Assembly: GCA_001998905.1 (NCBI GenBank)
Contig: MLAA01000040.1
Coordinates: 19,774 to 83,773, forward strand
Source: Rodentibacter caecimuris
Lineage (GTDB): Bacteria; Pseudomonadota; Gammaproteobacteria; Enterobacterales; Pasteurellaceae
Length of the DNA: 64,000 nt
Direction: 5' to 3'
The position numbers were made by a program, and so were the translations under genes. The notes under the pieces are model-generated. The model was not told the DNA's origin. It ran no database searches and saw only the letters and a list, made by a program, of their open reading frames with translations. Within the stretch, counting starts at the first letter, position 1; each line of letters opens with the position of its first letter. This document shows, in pieces, positions 10,311-19,509 of the stretch.

Positions 10311-11312
10311 TTAGTTTTTGACAGAATAAACTTTGAATTTATTGGTTTTCACTAAAACTTGATGGTTACCGAAATATTGATCTAATAAATCAGCATAAGG
10401 TAAAAAAGCGTTTGCTACAAGACGAAGTTCACCGCTGTTTTTAAGATGCCACTTAGCTTGTTGAATAAGTTCTCGTACTGCGCGATAAGCGGTATCAATC
10501 CCATCATGAAAAGGCGGATTTGAAATGATTAGATCAAATTTTCCTGATAAATGAGAAAATACATCGCTGGCGATAATCTCGCCTTGTAATTGATTTTGTT
10601 GTAATGTCCGTTGTGCTGAGGCTAGTGCCATAGCGTTAATATCACTCATAGTAATGTGAGTTTTTGGATTTAATTTCTTAATATAGCTACCAATAACGCC
10701 TGCACCGCAACCTAAGTCTAATACCTCTCCTTGAATTCTATTGTCAATGGTTGAAAGTAGTAGCTCAGTACCAATATCTAATTCATTTGAACTAAATACG
10801 CCGGGTAGGCTGTGGATGATTAATCCGTCTAGTTTGGGGCTCTGATAAGTTTTCCAATATTGATTTATCTCAAAGTGCGGTCGTTTTTGTAAAGTAAAAT
10901 GATAAAGACCACAACGTCTGGCGCTATCAATTTTGGCAATATCGCCATAAGGCTCAAGCATTTTTTCTACCGAACGAACACCGCTGCGGTTTTCGCCAAT
11001 GATTAACATTTCTTGTCCGATTGACGATTTGGATAAGAGTTGGTTGAGTTGGAATTGAGTTTCTTGCTTACTTTTACTCCAGTAATAAATGATTAAGTCT
11101 GCTTGTATTGAATTTTCAATAGAAAAATTGATCGAATTTTGTTTTTGTTGAGTATGAGCATAGTCAAAATAGGTTGTCCAAATAGCAATGCTTTGACAGT
11201 GAGCTTTCAGTTGCTGTGGAAATTGATCCTTAATTGAGCCAGTAAGCAGTACGGATTTATGCTTGAACAAGGGGAAATGACGGCATAAAACTTCGCTTTC
11301 AAGAGAAATCAT
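10311..11312 (-). CDS. rsmC: 16S rRNA (guanine(1207)-N2)-methyltransferase RsmC
   Basis: This 333-residue S-adenosylmethionine-dependent enzyme methylates G1207 of 16S rRNA in the assembled 30S subunit. It shows the two-domain RsmC layout: a degenerate N-terminal MTase-like domain, then the catalytic domain with VLDLGCGAGVIG (SAM motif I) and the catalytic ISNPPFHDG motif. It is transcribed away from the lipoprotein-holD-rimI cluster, in agreement with the H. influenzae neighbourhood. Confidence 0.94.
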   Translation of the reverse strand: MISLESEVLCRHFPLFKHKSVLLTGSIKDQFPQQLKAHCQSIAIWTTYFDYAHTQQKQNSINFSIENSIQADLIIYYWSKSKQETQFQLNQLLSKSSIGQEMLIIGENRSGVRSVEKMLEPYGDIAKIDSARRCGLYHFTLQKRPHFEINQYWKTYQSPKLDGLIIHSLPGVFSSNELDIGTELLLSTIDNRIQGEVLDLGCGAGVIGSYIKKLNPKTHITMSDINAMALASAQRTLQQNQLQGEIIASDVFSHLSGKFDLIISNPPFHDGIDTAYRAVRELIQQAKWHLKNSGELRLVANAFLPYADLLDQYFGNHQVLVKTNKFKVYSVKN

Positions 11313-11397
11313 ACTTTGAATCCTATGTTTTATTGGTTAAAATTAGCACTTATTCTAACATAAACCAATTATTTATTTTTTTATTAAAGGTCAATTT

Positions 11398-11982
11398 ATG
11401 AATCTCAGAAAAATCTTAGGGTGTGCTGTGATTGCCGCCTCATTATCAGCTTGTAATCTTTTATCCGAACTTCAAGGGGAGGTTCAACAAGCGTCGAAAA
11501 TTGAATATACGCCAGAACAGCTGGAAAAATTTAAGAAACTTGACGAACAATTTGAAAACATTAAAAAATTAGGTAATAGTTTTGAATTTAATGGTGAAAA
11601 ATATGTGAAGCAAACTTTGGCAGTGAAAGGAGATTTTCCTCGCTTCTTAAGTTTATCAGTGAGTGAAGATCGTAATTCTCGTAAGTCTATTTTGAGTGAT
11701 ACGTCTTATTTACAGAATGTTGGTATGGAAGCCCAAATGACAAAGAATTTCTTGCAAAAAAAACAACAGAATTGTGCTTTAGAGAGCTTATATGCAGGAA
11801 ATCAACCTTATTATGCTTGTAGTAATAATGAATTTAAGCGCTATATTGCAGTGATTTACAAAGAGAAAAATATTGTAGCTTATCGTGGCTATTTCTCTTA
11901 TCAGCAACAACTTAATGACGCTGAAGAGAAGAATATTGTAAAATCCTTAATGAATTTACCATTGGATTCTATTGTTCGTTAA
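11398..11982 (+). CDS. Putative lipoprotein of unknown function
   Basis: This 194-residue protein starts with a typical lipoprotein signal: basic NLRK, a hydrophobic core, and lipobox LSAC with Cys19 as the lipidated residue. The mature part is charged and rich in Lys, Glu and Gln, with no motif I can name. The +2 residue after Cys is Asn, so outer-membrane sorting is likely. It lies just upstream of holD (1-base gap) and may share its transcript. Confidence 0.75.
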   Translation: MNLRKILGCAVIAASLSACNLLSELQGEVQQASKIEYTPEQLEKFKKLDEQFENIKKLGNSFEFNGEKYVKQTLAVKGDFPRFLSLSVSEDRNSRKSILSDTSYLQNVGMEAQMTKNFLQKKQQNCALESLYAGNQPYYACSNNEFKRYIAVIYKEKNIVAYRGYFSYQQQLNDAEEKNIVKSLMNLPLDSIVR

Positions 11983-11983
11983 G

Positions 11984-12388
11984 ATGAATAGACACAGCCT
12001 TCTTTTGCAGGAAATGGGTATTACGCAGTGGGAACTCGTTCGCCCGGAGCGTTTGCGAGGTGCTATTGGCATTCGTGCTAATGATAGTATTCGCTTAATT
12101 ATCATTAGTGATCAAATTTTAAGTAATGAACCTTTATTGGCGGATATTTTATCCAGTTTAGAATTGGCAAAAGAAGCCTGTTTAAATTTGAATTTTGAAC
12201 AAATTCCTTATTTATCGATTAACCATAATGTAAGTTATTGGTTATTAAACAAAAATTCGGAAAAAATTGACCGCACTTTGCGTTATTGTATTCATGCCGA
12301 GCGAATTTATCGTTCGCCAGATTGGCAAACTTTTAAACAAACTCCAAATGCAAAACGGCAATTATGGCAGCAAATTCAACAAACTTAG
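11984..12388 (+). CDS. holD: DNA polymerase III psi subunit
   Basis: This 134-residue protein is the psi subunit, which links the clamp loader (through chi) to single-stranded DNA-binding protein. The N-terminal MNRHSLLLQEMGITQWELVRP matches the conserved psi segment that binds the clamp loader. I chose ATG 11984 over an in-frame TTG 12 bases earlier because the MNRH...LLQEMGI start fits the family. It is followed within 5 bases by rimI, the usual gammaproteobacterial pair. An uptake signal lies inside the gene. Confidence 0.92.
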   Translation: MNRHSLLLQEMGITQWELVRPERLRGAIGIRANDSIRLIIISDQILSNEPLLADILSSLELAKEACLNLNFEQIPYLSINHNVSYWLLNKNSEKIDRTLRYCIHAERIYRSPDWQTFKQTPNAKRQLWQQIQQT

Positions 12389-12393
12389 CCGTT

Positions 12394-12840
12394 ATGATTA
12401 ATATTTCTAGGATTGAAGAAAAAGATTTTGCGCGTTTGTATGAAATCGAACAACAAGCTCATTTAATACCTTGGTCGTTTGGTACATTAAAAAATAATCA
12501 AGGAGAACGTTATCTAAATTTCAAAGTCTCCTATTTGAATGGCATTGTTGGTTTTGTGATTTGCCAGTGTGTACTGGATGAAGCAACGCTTTTTAATGTA
12601 GCCATAGCTCCTGACTTTCAGCGAAAGGGACTTGGTCGAAAATTATTGAATCATTTAATTCAACAATTAGCTGGGCGAGGAATTGCTACTCTTTGGTTAG
12701 AAGTTAGAGAGTCTAATTTTTCTGCTTTGCAGCTATATGAGGAGCTTGGTTTTAACCAAGTGGACATTCGCAAGAATTATTATCCCCTACCCAACGGTAA
12801 GCGGGAGAACGCAGTGGTAATGGCCTGTTATTTGCAATAG
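12394..12840 (+). CDS. rimI: Ribosomal protein S18 alanine N-acetyltransferase RimI
   Basis: This 148-residue GNAT acetyltransferase modifies the N-terminal alanine of ribosomal protein S18. The acetyl-CoA loop, in IAPDFQRKGLGRKLLNHLI, and the WLEVRESNFSALQLYEELGF motif are typical of RimI. An ATG at 12364 in frame lies inside holD, and the start at 12394 leaves a clean 5-base gap. The gene is followed by a terminator. Function is assigned from strong family resemblance and holD linkage. Confidence 0.94.
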   Translation: MINISRIEEKDFARLYEIEQQAHLIPWSFGTLKNNQGERYLNFKVSYLNGIVGFVICQCVLDEATLFNVAIAPDFQRKGLGRKLLNHLIQQLAGRGIATLWLEVRESNFSALQLYEELGFNQVDIRKNYYPLPNGKRENAVVMACYLQ

Positions 12841-12862
12841 AGGCCGTATGTAGTAAATATAT

Positions 12863-12891
12863 GGGGCAGTAAATGTTACTGTCCCTTTTTT
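12863..12891 (+). terminator. Terminator after rimI
   Basis: A 10-bp stem (12863-12872 with 12876-12885, one G-U pair, loop ATG) is followed by six T residues on the plus strand. This ends the lipoprotein-holD-rimI transcript. Confidence 0.8.
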
Positions 12892-12920
12892 AGTCTATCA
12901 CGCACAACGAATTCAGAATA

Positions 12921-13774
12921 CTAAATCTTGTCCTTCTGAATATAAGATTTCAATGTTTGTTCGACTTCATAGATCCAATCTAGCTCATATTTAGTAAAAC
13001 CGGCTTGAATACGAGCATCGGTATTGATAACGCCTTTGAAAATCACAATGCGATATTTATGTAGCAAGTCGCTAAAGCATTTCATTGCATCTAATCCCCG
13101 TTTATTGGAGAGCGCATGATACCAATGATTACCAATATAAACATGCCCGATTTCATCGCGTCTAAAATCGCTACGGCGGCGAAATCTTTACGTTGTGCAA
13201 TTTTTTCCTGTAAAACTGGCGTTGCATCTAGTCCTCGAGCTTCTAATACACATGGAACTAGTGCCATCCGTTCCCAGATATCATGCGCAGTAGCTTGTGC
13301 CATTTCCCATAAACCTGCATGGGCTTCAAAATCCCCGTATTGATAACCTAAAGTTTGCAAATGTTCATTGACTAAGGAAAAATGGGTACTTTCTTCGCGG
13401 GCGACACGTAGCCAATCTTTGATAAACGCCATACCTTCACCGAGTTCTTGTTGTGCGTTTCGTCCAAAACGCCAAGCCGCATCCAGACCTAAATTAATTG
13501 CATTAAATTCAATATGAGCGATTGCGTGAAGCGTTGCAGCATAGCCTTCATTAGTTGCGAAGGAGCGCTTAGGCACATCTTTGGGCGCTACCAATATTGG
13601 GTTTTGCGGAAATCCGGCAATGCTGTGTTGCGGTGCTATAGAAGGGAATTCCTCTATTGTGGAAAATTGTATAGTCGGTAGAACATTATCATATAAATGA
13701 TTGACTTTCCGACATTTTTCCAATGGGTTTGTTTCAGCTAATGCGTCGGTTACTAGCGTCCAAAATTCTTGCAT
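12921..13774 (-). pseudogene. Ferritin-like DUF455 family gene split by a frameshift
   Basis: The first frame (start ATG at 13774) reads a ferritin-like DUF455 protein: HIEFNAINLGLDAAW and REESTHF supply the first metal ligands. At about 13161-13167, near the run of four T on the coding strand, the frame breaks. The original frame then ends in a tag at 13091. The second frame continues the protein: RDEIGHVYIGNHWYH supplies the second Glu...His metal pair, and the frame stops at 12921-12923. The 854-base span lacks one base of a whole codon number, which fits a single-base loss; repaired, it would be about 284 residues. The truncated product lacks the second metal half-site, so it should be inactive. 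A sequencing error in a short homopolymer is the alternative. Confidence 0.8.
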
Positions 13775-13839
13775 ACTATTTCTCTTTATATTGATTAAAG
13801 GGGAGAAGGTTATTTATTTTTTTGTATTTAAACAAAAGT

Positions 13840-13868
13840 TTGCAATCTTAATACACTTATTGCATAAT
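13840..13868 (+). promoter_or_regulatory. Promoter of the SRP RNA gene
   Basis: TTGCAA (13840-13845) and CATAAT (13863-13868) are separated by 17 bases. A start near 13875 would give a 5' leader of about 25 bases to be trimmed from 4.5S RNA, similar to what RNase P does in E. coli. Confidence 0.65.
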
Positions 13869-13900
13869 ACGCCACCTAATCGCTGCGGCGATTATTCAAT

Positions 13901-14010
13901 GGAAACCTTTTCGGTCTCTCGCAATAGAGTTCGGTTTACTCGGTCAGGTTCGGAAGAAAGCAGCCAAAGTCGAAATTTCTGTGTGCCGAGAAAAAGCTGG
14001 GAAGGTTTCC
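13901..14010 (+). ncRNA. ffs: 4.5S RNA, bacterial signal recognition particle RNA
   Basis: The stretch from about 13943 contains the conserved SRP domain IV: GGTCAGG, then CGGAAG, then AAAGCAGCC, closely matching E. coli 4.5S RNA. The 5' end (13901-13909) pairs with the 3' end (14002-14010), closing the long rod, for a length near 110 nt. With Ffh this RNA delivers membrane proteins to the translocon. A T-rich stretch follows and should end transcription. The open frames overlapping it on both strands are chance. Exact ends are inferred from pairing. Confidence 0.93.
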
Positions 14011-14035
14011 TCCTTTTATTACTTTCCTAAATTTT

Positions 14036-14797
14036 TTACATTTTCTTGAGTAATCTTGCTTTAACAAATAATAATACCGGTCGGTGCTGTAAATCTTTAA
14101 ATTCTTGTTGCCATTGAGGATTATCGGCAAGCATAGGTTCTTCTACTTGCTCAATACTAAATCCAGCACTAATTAATGAATTTAGAATAGTTGCCATTGT
14201 GCGATGATAAGTTTTAAAAGGTTCACCAAACCAATTTCGCTCTCTTAGTCCCTCATCACGATAATAGTTCAAGCGATAAGCTATTTGGATTTTTTGTGCA
14301 TTTTTTTCCCAACGTTCTCCTTGATTATGGCACGTTGTAATTGGATGTTCTTGCGAGAAAATTAAGATGCCACCATACGTTAATTTTTGAGTAATTTGTG
14401 CTAAAAATGCAGAAAAATTTTCCACATAATGAAAGGCAAAAGAACTAGTGATAACATCAAAATCATTTTCGGGAATTTGTGATAAATTTTCCATTGAAAG
14501 TTGATGTAAGGTGAAACGATTCTGATTGCTAATATACTTTTGTAAATTATGCCTTGCTTGCTTCAACATATTGGCTGATAGATCTATACCAACTACATAT
14601 TTTGCATTTTGTTGTAAATAATATTGTAAATGTTCTCCCGTACCACAGCCTAAATCCAGTAATCTTTTGTCATTTAATTCAGGTAAGAGAGAGAACATTG
14701 TTGGTTTTTCCACTATTTCATTTAAGCTATTCGGATTTGCCCGTAACTTTTGATATAACTCGAAAAAATGTTCAATATCGTAAACGCTTTTCATCAT
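14036..14797 (-). CDS. Class I SAM-dependent methyltransferase, substrate unknown
   Basis: This is a 253-residue Rossmann-fold methyltransferase. SAM motif I is LLDLGCGTGEHLQYYL, followed by VVGIDLSANMLKQAR, and a DVITSSFAFHYVENF motif corresponds to the catalytic region of small-molecule methyltransferases. It has no membrane segment. Its start overlaps the cydC stop codon by one base (TAATG), so it is probably translated from the cydDC transcript. The substrate cannot be told from sequence; the cyd linkage may be only positional. A second in-frame ATG directly follows the first. Confidence 0.85.
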   Translation of the reverse strand: MMKSVYDIEHFFELYQKLRANPNSLNEIVEKPTMFSLLPELNDKRLLDLGCGTGEHLQYYLQQNAKYVVGIDLSANMLKQARHNLQKYISNQNRFTLHQLSMENLSQIPENDFDVITSSFAFHYVENFSAFLAQITQKLTYGGILIFSQEHPITTCHNQGERWEKNAQKIQIAYRLNYYRDEGLRERNWFGEPFKTYHRTMATILNSLISAGFSIEQVEEPMLADNPQWQQEFKDLQHRPVLLFVKARLLKKM

Positions 14798-16524
14798 TAA
14801 ATCCTGCTTACTAAGCGATTGAAAGCGCCGTCTTTATCAAGTAATTCTTGATAGCTACCATGCTCAATAAGCTTGCTATCATCAATCACACAAAGTAAAT
14901 CAAATTGCTCTAATGCGGTTAGTCGGTGAGTAACCATAATCAAAGTTTTATGCTTTGCATGTTCAAGGATCAATTGCAAAATATGGCGTTCTGTTTCCCG
15001 ATCTAATCCTTCAGTCGGTTCATCAAGGAATAAAATAGGAGCATCATTTAATAAAATTCGAGCTAATCCCAAACGCCGTTGTTCCCCCCCTGAAAGAGGT
15101 CGGCCTCCGTCGCCAATCCAAAGATCTAGTCCCTGTTCTTGTATTAATAAGTTTTTTAATCCAACTTGCATCAGAATTTCACTCATTTTCTCATCAGAGA
15201 TAGATTCTGTTATCGAAAGTTGCAAATTATTGCGTAATGTATCGCTAAAAATATGTACCCGTTGAGTTAAAAAACAGATTTGTTGACGCAAGGATTGCTC
15301 TGTATATAAAGAGATTGGTTTACCAGAGAGTAAAATTTCTCCCTTTGAAGTGTTGTAGTTACGGACTAATAATTGTAATAAGGTTGATTTTCCACTGCCT
15401 GTTTTTCCTAATACGGCAACTTTTTGCTTTTGATTAATGGTCAAATTTAATTCTGATAATGCTGTATTAGTCCGTTCAGGATAGATAAAGCTAACATTAT
15501 TAAATTGAATGAGAGGGGATTCAGAGTGCTCAAATTGTGTATTTCCGTTAAATCGTACTAAAGGTGGTTGAGTAATAATGTTATTGACTCGCTCTGCTGC
15601 TGCAATAGTTTGTCCGATATGTAAAAATGCTGCGCCTAATGGCATTAAAATTTCAATAGAGGCGAGGGCAGCGAAAGTAAACAATGCAATAAATGCTAAA
15701 CGATAAATGTCTTCGCCAAATTCTGCTGTTGAGGAAAACCATAGTGTAAAAGCTACAATAATACCGTTAATAAAGAGTAAAAGTGCGGTGGAAAAGGCAC
15801 TTAAATTTGCTTCTTTTTGTTGGTAGGTTTGCCAAGTTTGTTCTGTTATAGCCATATTTTTTTTTAGGCGATCTTCTGCAGCAAATAATAGTAACTCGGC
15901 TTGAGCTTGGATAAACTCTAGAAATTGTGTGCGGTATATCGCACGGGAGTGTACTAGTTTATCGCCAAAACGTTTTCCGAGTTGATAAAAAATAATGGGA
16001 ATAAGAATAAGTAAAGTAAATAGAACCGTGCCTAGTAAAATGGCCAAAGCAGTATTGATAAAAGCTAATCCGATAGTCATTGCTAAGATAACAATAATTG
16101 CACTTAAAAATGGTGCGATTAAGCGAAGATAAAGGCTATCTAGAGTATCAACGTCAGAAACTAGGCGGTTGAGTAAATCACTATTACGATAGCGATTTAA
16201 GACGGCAGGACTAAGGGGAATGATTTTCTCAAAAACTTGCACTCGTAACTTTGCTAAAATTCGGAAAGTCGCATCATGAGTAATTAATTTTTCAAAATAA
16301 CGACTAATTGTACGTCCGATAGCAAGTCCGCGTACCCCCGCAGAGGGATAGAAAAAATTAAATAACGTCCCTAATCCGGCAATGGATGTAGCGGCAAGAA
16401 ACCATCCTGATAGCGTGAGAAGTCCTATGCTAGCGGCAAGCCCTACAGTCATGAGAATTAATCCTAAAACTAACGGGAATTTGGCATAGTTGAATAGACG
16501 AATAAAGGGAAGTAATACACGCAT
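14797..16524 (-). CDS. cydC: Heterodimeric thiol reductant ABC exporter subunit CydC
   Basis: This 575-residue protein has an N-terminal six-helix ABC exporter domain and a C-terminal ATPase. Walker A is GKTGSGKSTLLQL, the signature is LSGGEQRRLGLARIL, and Walker B is LFLDEPTEG. With CydD it exports glutathione and cysteine to the periplasm, which is needed for assembly of cytochrome bd oxidase and c-type cytochromes. Its start overlaps the cydD stop (TAATG), and its stop overlaps the methyltransferase start, so the three are tightly coupled. An uptake signal lies within the gene (near 15781). Confidence 0.95.
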   Translation of the reverse strand: MRVLLPFIRLFNYAKFPLVLGLILMTVGLAASIGLLTLSGWFLAATSIAGLGTLFNFFYPSAGVRGLAIGRTISRYFEKLITHDATFRILAKLRVQVFEKIIPLSPAVLNRYRNSDLLNRLVSDVDTLDSLYLRLIAPFLSAIIVILAMTIGLAFINTALAILLGTVLFTLLILIPIIFYQLGKRFGDKLVHSRAIYRTQFLEFIQAQAELLLFAAEDRLKKNMAITEQTWQTYQQKEANLSAFSTALLLFINGIIVAFTLWFSSTAEFGEDIYRLAFIALFTFAALASIEILMPLGAAFLHIGQTIAAAERVNNIITQPPLVRFNGNTQFEHSESPLIQFNNVSFIYPERTNTALSELNLTINQKQKVAVLGKTGSGKSTLLQLLVRNYNTSKGEILLSGKPISLYTEQSLRQQICFLTQRVHIFSDTLRNNLQLSITESISDEKMSEILMQVGLKNLLIQEQGLDLWIGDGGRPLSGGEQRRLGLARILLNDAPILFLDEPTEGLDRETERHILQLILEHAKHKTLIMVTHRLTALEQFDLLCVIDDSKLIEHGSYQELLDKDGAFNRLVSRI

Positions 16525-18284
16525 TATTGAATATCCTGTTGTCGTTGAGCCAATAATTCGGCAAAGAATCCTTGGTGTTGTAATTGTTCAAATGGGCCTT
16601 GTTGTAGAATTTGCCCTTGTTGCATGACAAGAATTTGATCACATTGTTTTAAGTCTTCAATCCGATGAGTAATCATTATGGTTGTTTGTTGCTTAGCAAA
16701 ATGGGCAAGTGAATGGAGGACTAAATTTTCCGACTGCGCATCAAGGCTAGCAGTAGGTTCATCCAGTAAAAGTAAATTTCCCTTGCGTAATAAGGCTCTA
16801 GCAATGGCTAAACGTTGTGCTTGTCCTACGGAAATGCCAATACCCCCGTCTTTAATTTCATTCTCAAGCCCTAGTTTGTCGGTAAATTCTTTTGCTTGGG
16901 CCAGCATAAGGCAATGGTCTATTTCTGTTTGCGTAGCTCGAATGTTACCCAATAACAAGTTTTCTCGAATACTTCCTTGTAATAATAACGGGTTTTGTCC
17001 AACCCAAGCGATTTGTTGTCTCCATTGACTAAGATTACTTTGATTGAGTTCGACTCCGTTAATTTTTAAGCTACCTTGATAAGGTAAGAATCCTAATAAT
17101 GCATTGAAAATAGACGTTTTTCCGGCTCCACTTTGTCCGACGATTGCTGTGTGGCTTTGTGGTTTAATATAAAAATTGAGTGGTTGTGTTAAAGCTTGTC
17201 CTTGTGGAGAAAGTATCACGAGATTTTTTGCTTCAATTTTGAGCGATTTTTGCAGTGGAATACATTGTTCGGCTTGAGAAGACGTAAGATAATCTTGTTC
17301 TAAAAAATCGACAATGGCGTCGGCTGCACCAATACCGGCTGCTCGATCATGATAATAAGTGCCGAGATCTCTCAGTGGTTGGTAAAATTCTGGTGCGAGA
17401 ATTAAACAAAAAAATCCGTTAAATAGGGTTAGTGTCGTATTGTATGTGCCGAATTCAATTTGTCCAAGATAGCTAAAACCAAAATATACTGCCATTAAAG
17501 CAATCGAAATAGAAGTAAAAAACTCTAATACAGCAGAAGATAAAAATGCTCGTCTTAACACATCCATAGTCGTTTCTCGAAAATCTTCAGTAGCTTGTTC
17601 TATGTGTTGTGTTTGCGAAAAAGTGCGGTCAAAAAGCCGTAAGGTTTCCAAGCCTCGTAAGCGGTCGAGAAATTGTGCACTTAAACGAGAAAGCGTTTCC
17701 ATATTTTTTTGACTGCTATCCGCTGCGGCAAGTCCAACTAAAATCATAAAAATCGGAACTAAAGGTGCAGTTATGGCAAGAATTAAACCAGCAGCCCAAT
17801 TTAATGGGAAAATTGCCGTTAAAATAACTATTGGAACAATAGCAGATAAACTTTGTTGGGGGAGATAACGAGCATAAAAATTATGCAGGTTTTCTACTTG
17901 TTCTAGCATTATGGAAGTCCAGCTACCTGCTGGTTTATTATTGATTACGGCGGGGCCAGCTTGATGAATTTTATCTAAAATTTTCTGTCGGATATGACGG
18001 CGTAGGAGTTTACCGCTTTGAAAACCGATTTTTTCCCGTATCCATAAAATAACAGCTCTAGCACCGAAGCTGAAAATTAAGCCAATAAAATAACATATGA
18101 GTTCGCTGCGATCTTGCTGTTGCATGATTAATTTATCTAGCAGGAAAGCAAGAAAATAAGTCTGAATGACGAGGATAACGGATGAAAGTGCGGCAAGTCC
18201 GATATTTAATGTCATTAATTTTTTTATCGGTTGCTGTTGGGCTTTAAGCCATTTTAGTAGATGGTTCTGACGAAGTTTATCCAT
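16524..18284 (-). CDS. cydD: Heterodimeric thiol reductant ABC exporter subunit CydD
   Basis: This 586-residue partner of CydC has six transmembrane helices and an ATPase with Walker A GQSGAGKTSIFNAL and the signature segment ISVGQAQRLAIARAL. I place the start at ATG 18284 (MDKLRQNHLLKWLK) rather than 63 bases upstream. The shorter form has the usual family length, and the longer N-terminus (MPVLWIF...) looks non-conserved; neither has a good ribosome site. It lies after trxB and before cydC, the common gammaproteobacterial order, so periplasmic thiol export and cytoplasmic thioredoxin recycling are genetically linked. Confidence 0.93.
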   Translation of the reverse strand: MDKLRQNHLLKWLKAQQQPIKKLMTLNIGLAALSSVILVIQTYFLAFLLDKLIMQQQDRSELICYFIGLIFSFGARAVILWIREKIGFQSGKLLRRHIRQKILDKIHQAGPAVINNKPAGSWTSIMLEQVENLHNFYARYLPQQSLSAIVPIVILTAIFPLNWAAGLILAITAPLVPIFMILVGLAAADSSQKNMETLSRLSAQFLDRLRGLETLRLFDRTFSQTQHIEQATEDFRETTMDVLRRAFLSSAVLEFFTSISIALMAVYFGFSYLGQIEFGTYNTTLTLFNGFFCLILAPEFYQPLRDLGTYYHDRAAGIGAADAIVDFLEQDYLTSSQAEQCIPLQKSLKIEAKNLVILSPQGQALTQPLNFYIKPQSHTAIVGQSGAGKTSIFNALLGFLPYQGSLKINGVELNQSNLSQWRQQIAWVGQNPLLLQGSIRENLLLGNIRATQTEIDHCLMLAQAKEFTDKLGLENEIKDGGIGISVGQAQRLAIARALLRKGNLLLLDEPTASLDAQSENLVLHSLAHFAKQQTTIMITHRIEDLKQCDQILVMQQGQILQQGPFEQLQHQGFFAELLAQRQQDIQ

Positions 18285-18360
18285 AAAGTCGGGGCATTGT
18301 TTGTCGGTGTTTATTAAATAATGATAGAAAATCCACAAAACAGGCAAATGGGAATGAGCA

Positions 18361-18380
18361 GGGCGCTGTATGTAGCGCCC
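18361..18380 (-). terminator. Hairpin between trxB and cydD
   Basis: GGGCGCT (18361-18367) pairs perfectly with AGCGCCC (18374-18380). On the minus strand, it lies 12 bases past the trxB stop with no T-run beyond it. It may end or attenuate trxB transcripts, or stabilise the upstream RNA. Confidence 0.5.
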
Positions 18381-18392
18381 AATATATAATGG

Positions 18393-19358
<966 letters not shown>

Positions 19359-19469
19359 TTATTCTGCATAAAAATTCCGTCTATTATAGAGATTTCATTC
19401 GTTGAAATCTATTATTTGATTTTTAAAATCTTACTTTACAGATAGGATAGGAAACATTTATTATATAAG

Positions 19470-19484
19470 TGATAATAATTCTTA
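19470..19484. promoter_or_regulatory. Putative Fur box upstream of TonB-dependent receptor
   Basis: TGATAATAATTCTTA matches the 7-1-7 Fur pattern TGATAAT-N-ATTATCA at 12 of 14 specified positions. It lies 25-40 bases before the receptor start, so iron repression is likely. Not experimentally known; the Fur protein itself is encoded at 25784-26224. Confidence 0.6.
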
Positions 19485-19509
19485 TATTTATTTTAAAAAA
19501 GGAACCTTA

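Noticed and set aside
13091..13774. 227-residue DUF455 protein as a complete gene
   Set aside because: Its last residues do not fit the family while the other frame continues it, including the second metal motif.
13701..14130. Open frames overlapping the SRP RNA
   Set aside because: They cross a clear 4.5S RNA with conserved loop and closing stem and have no family resemblance.
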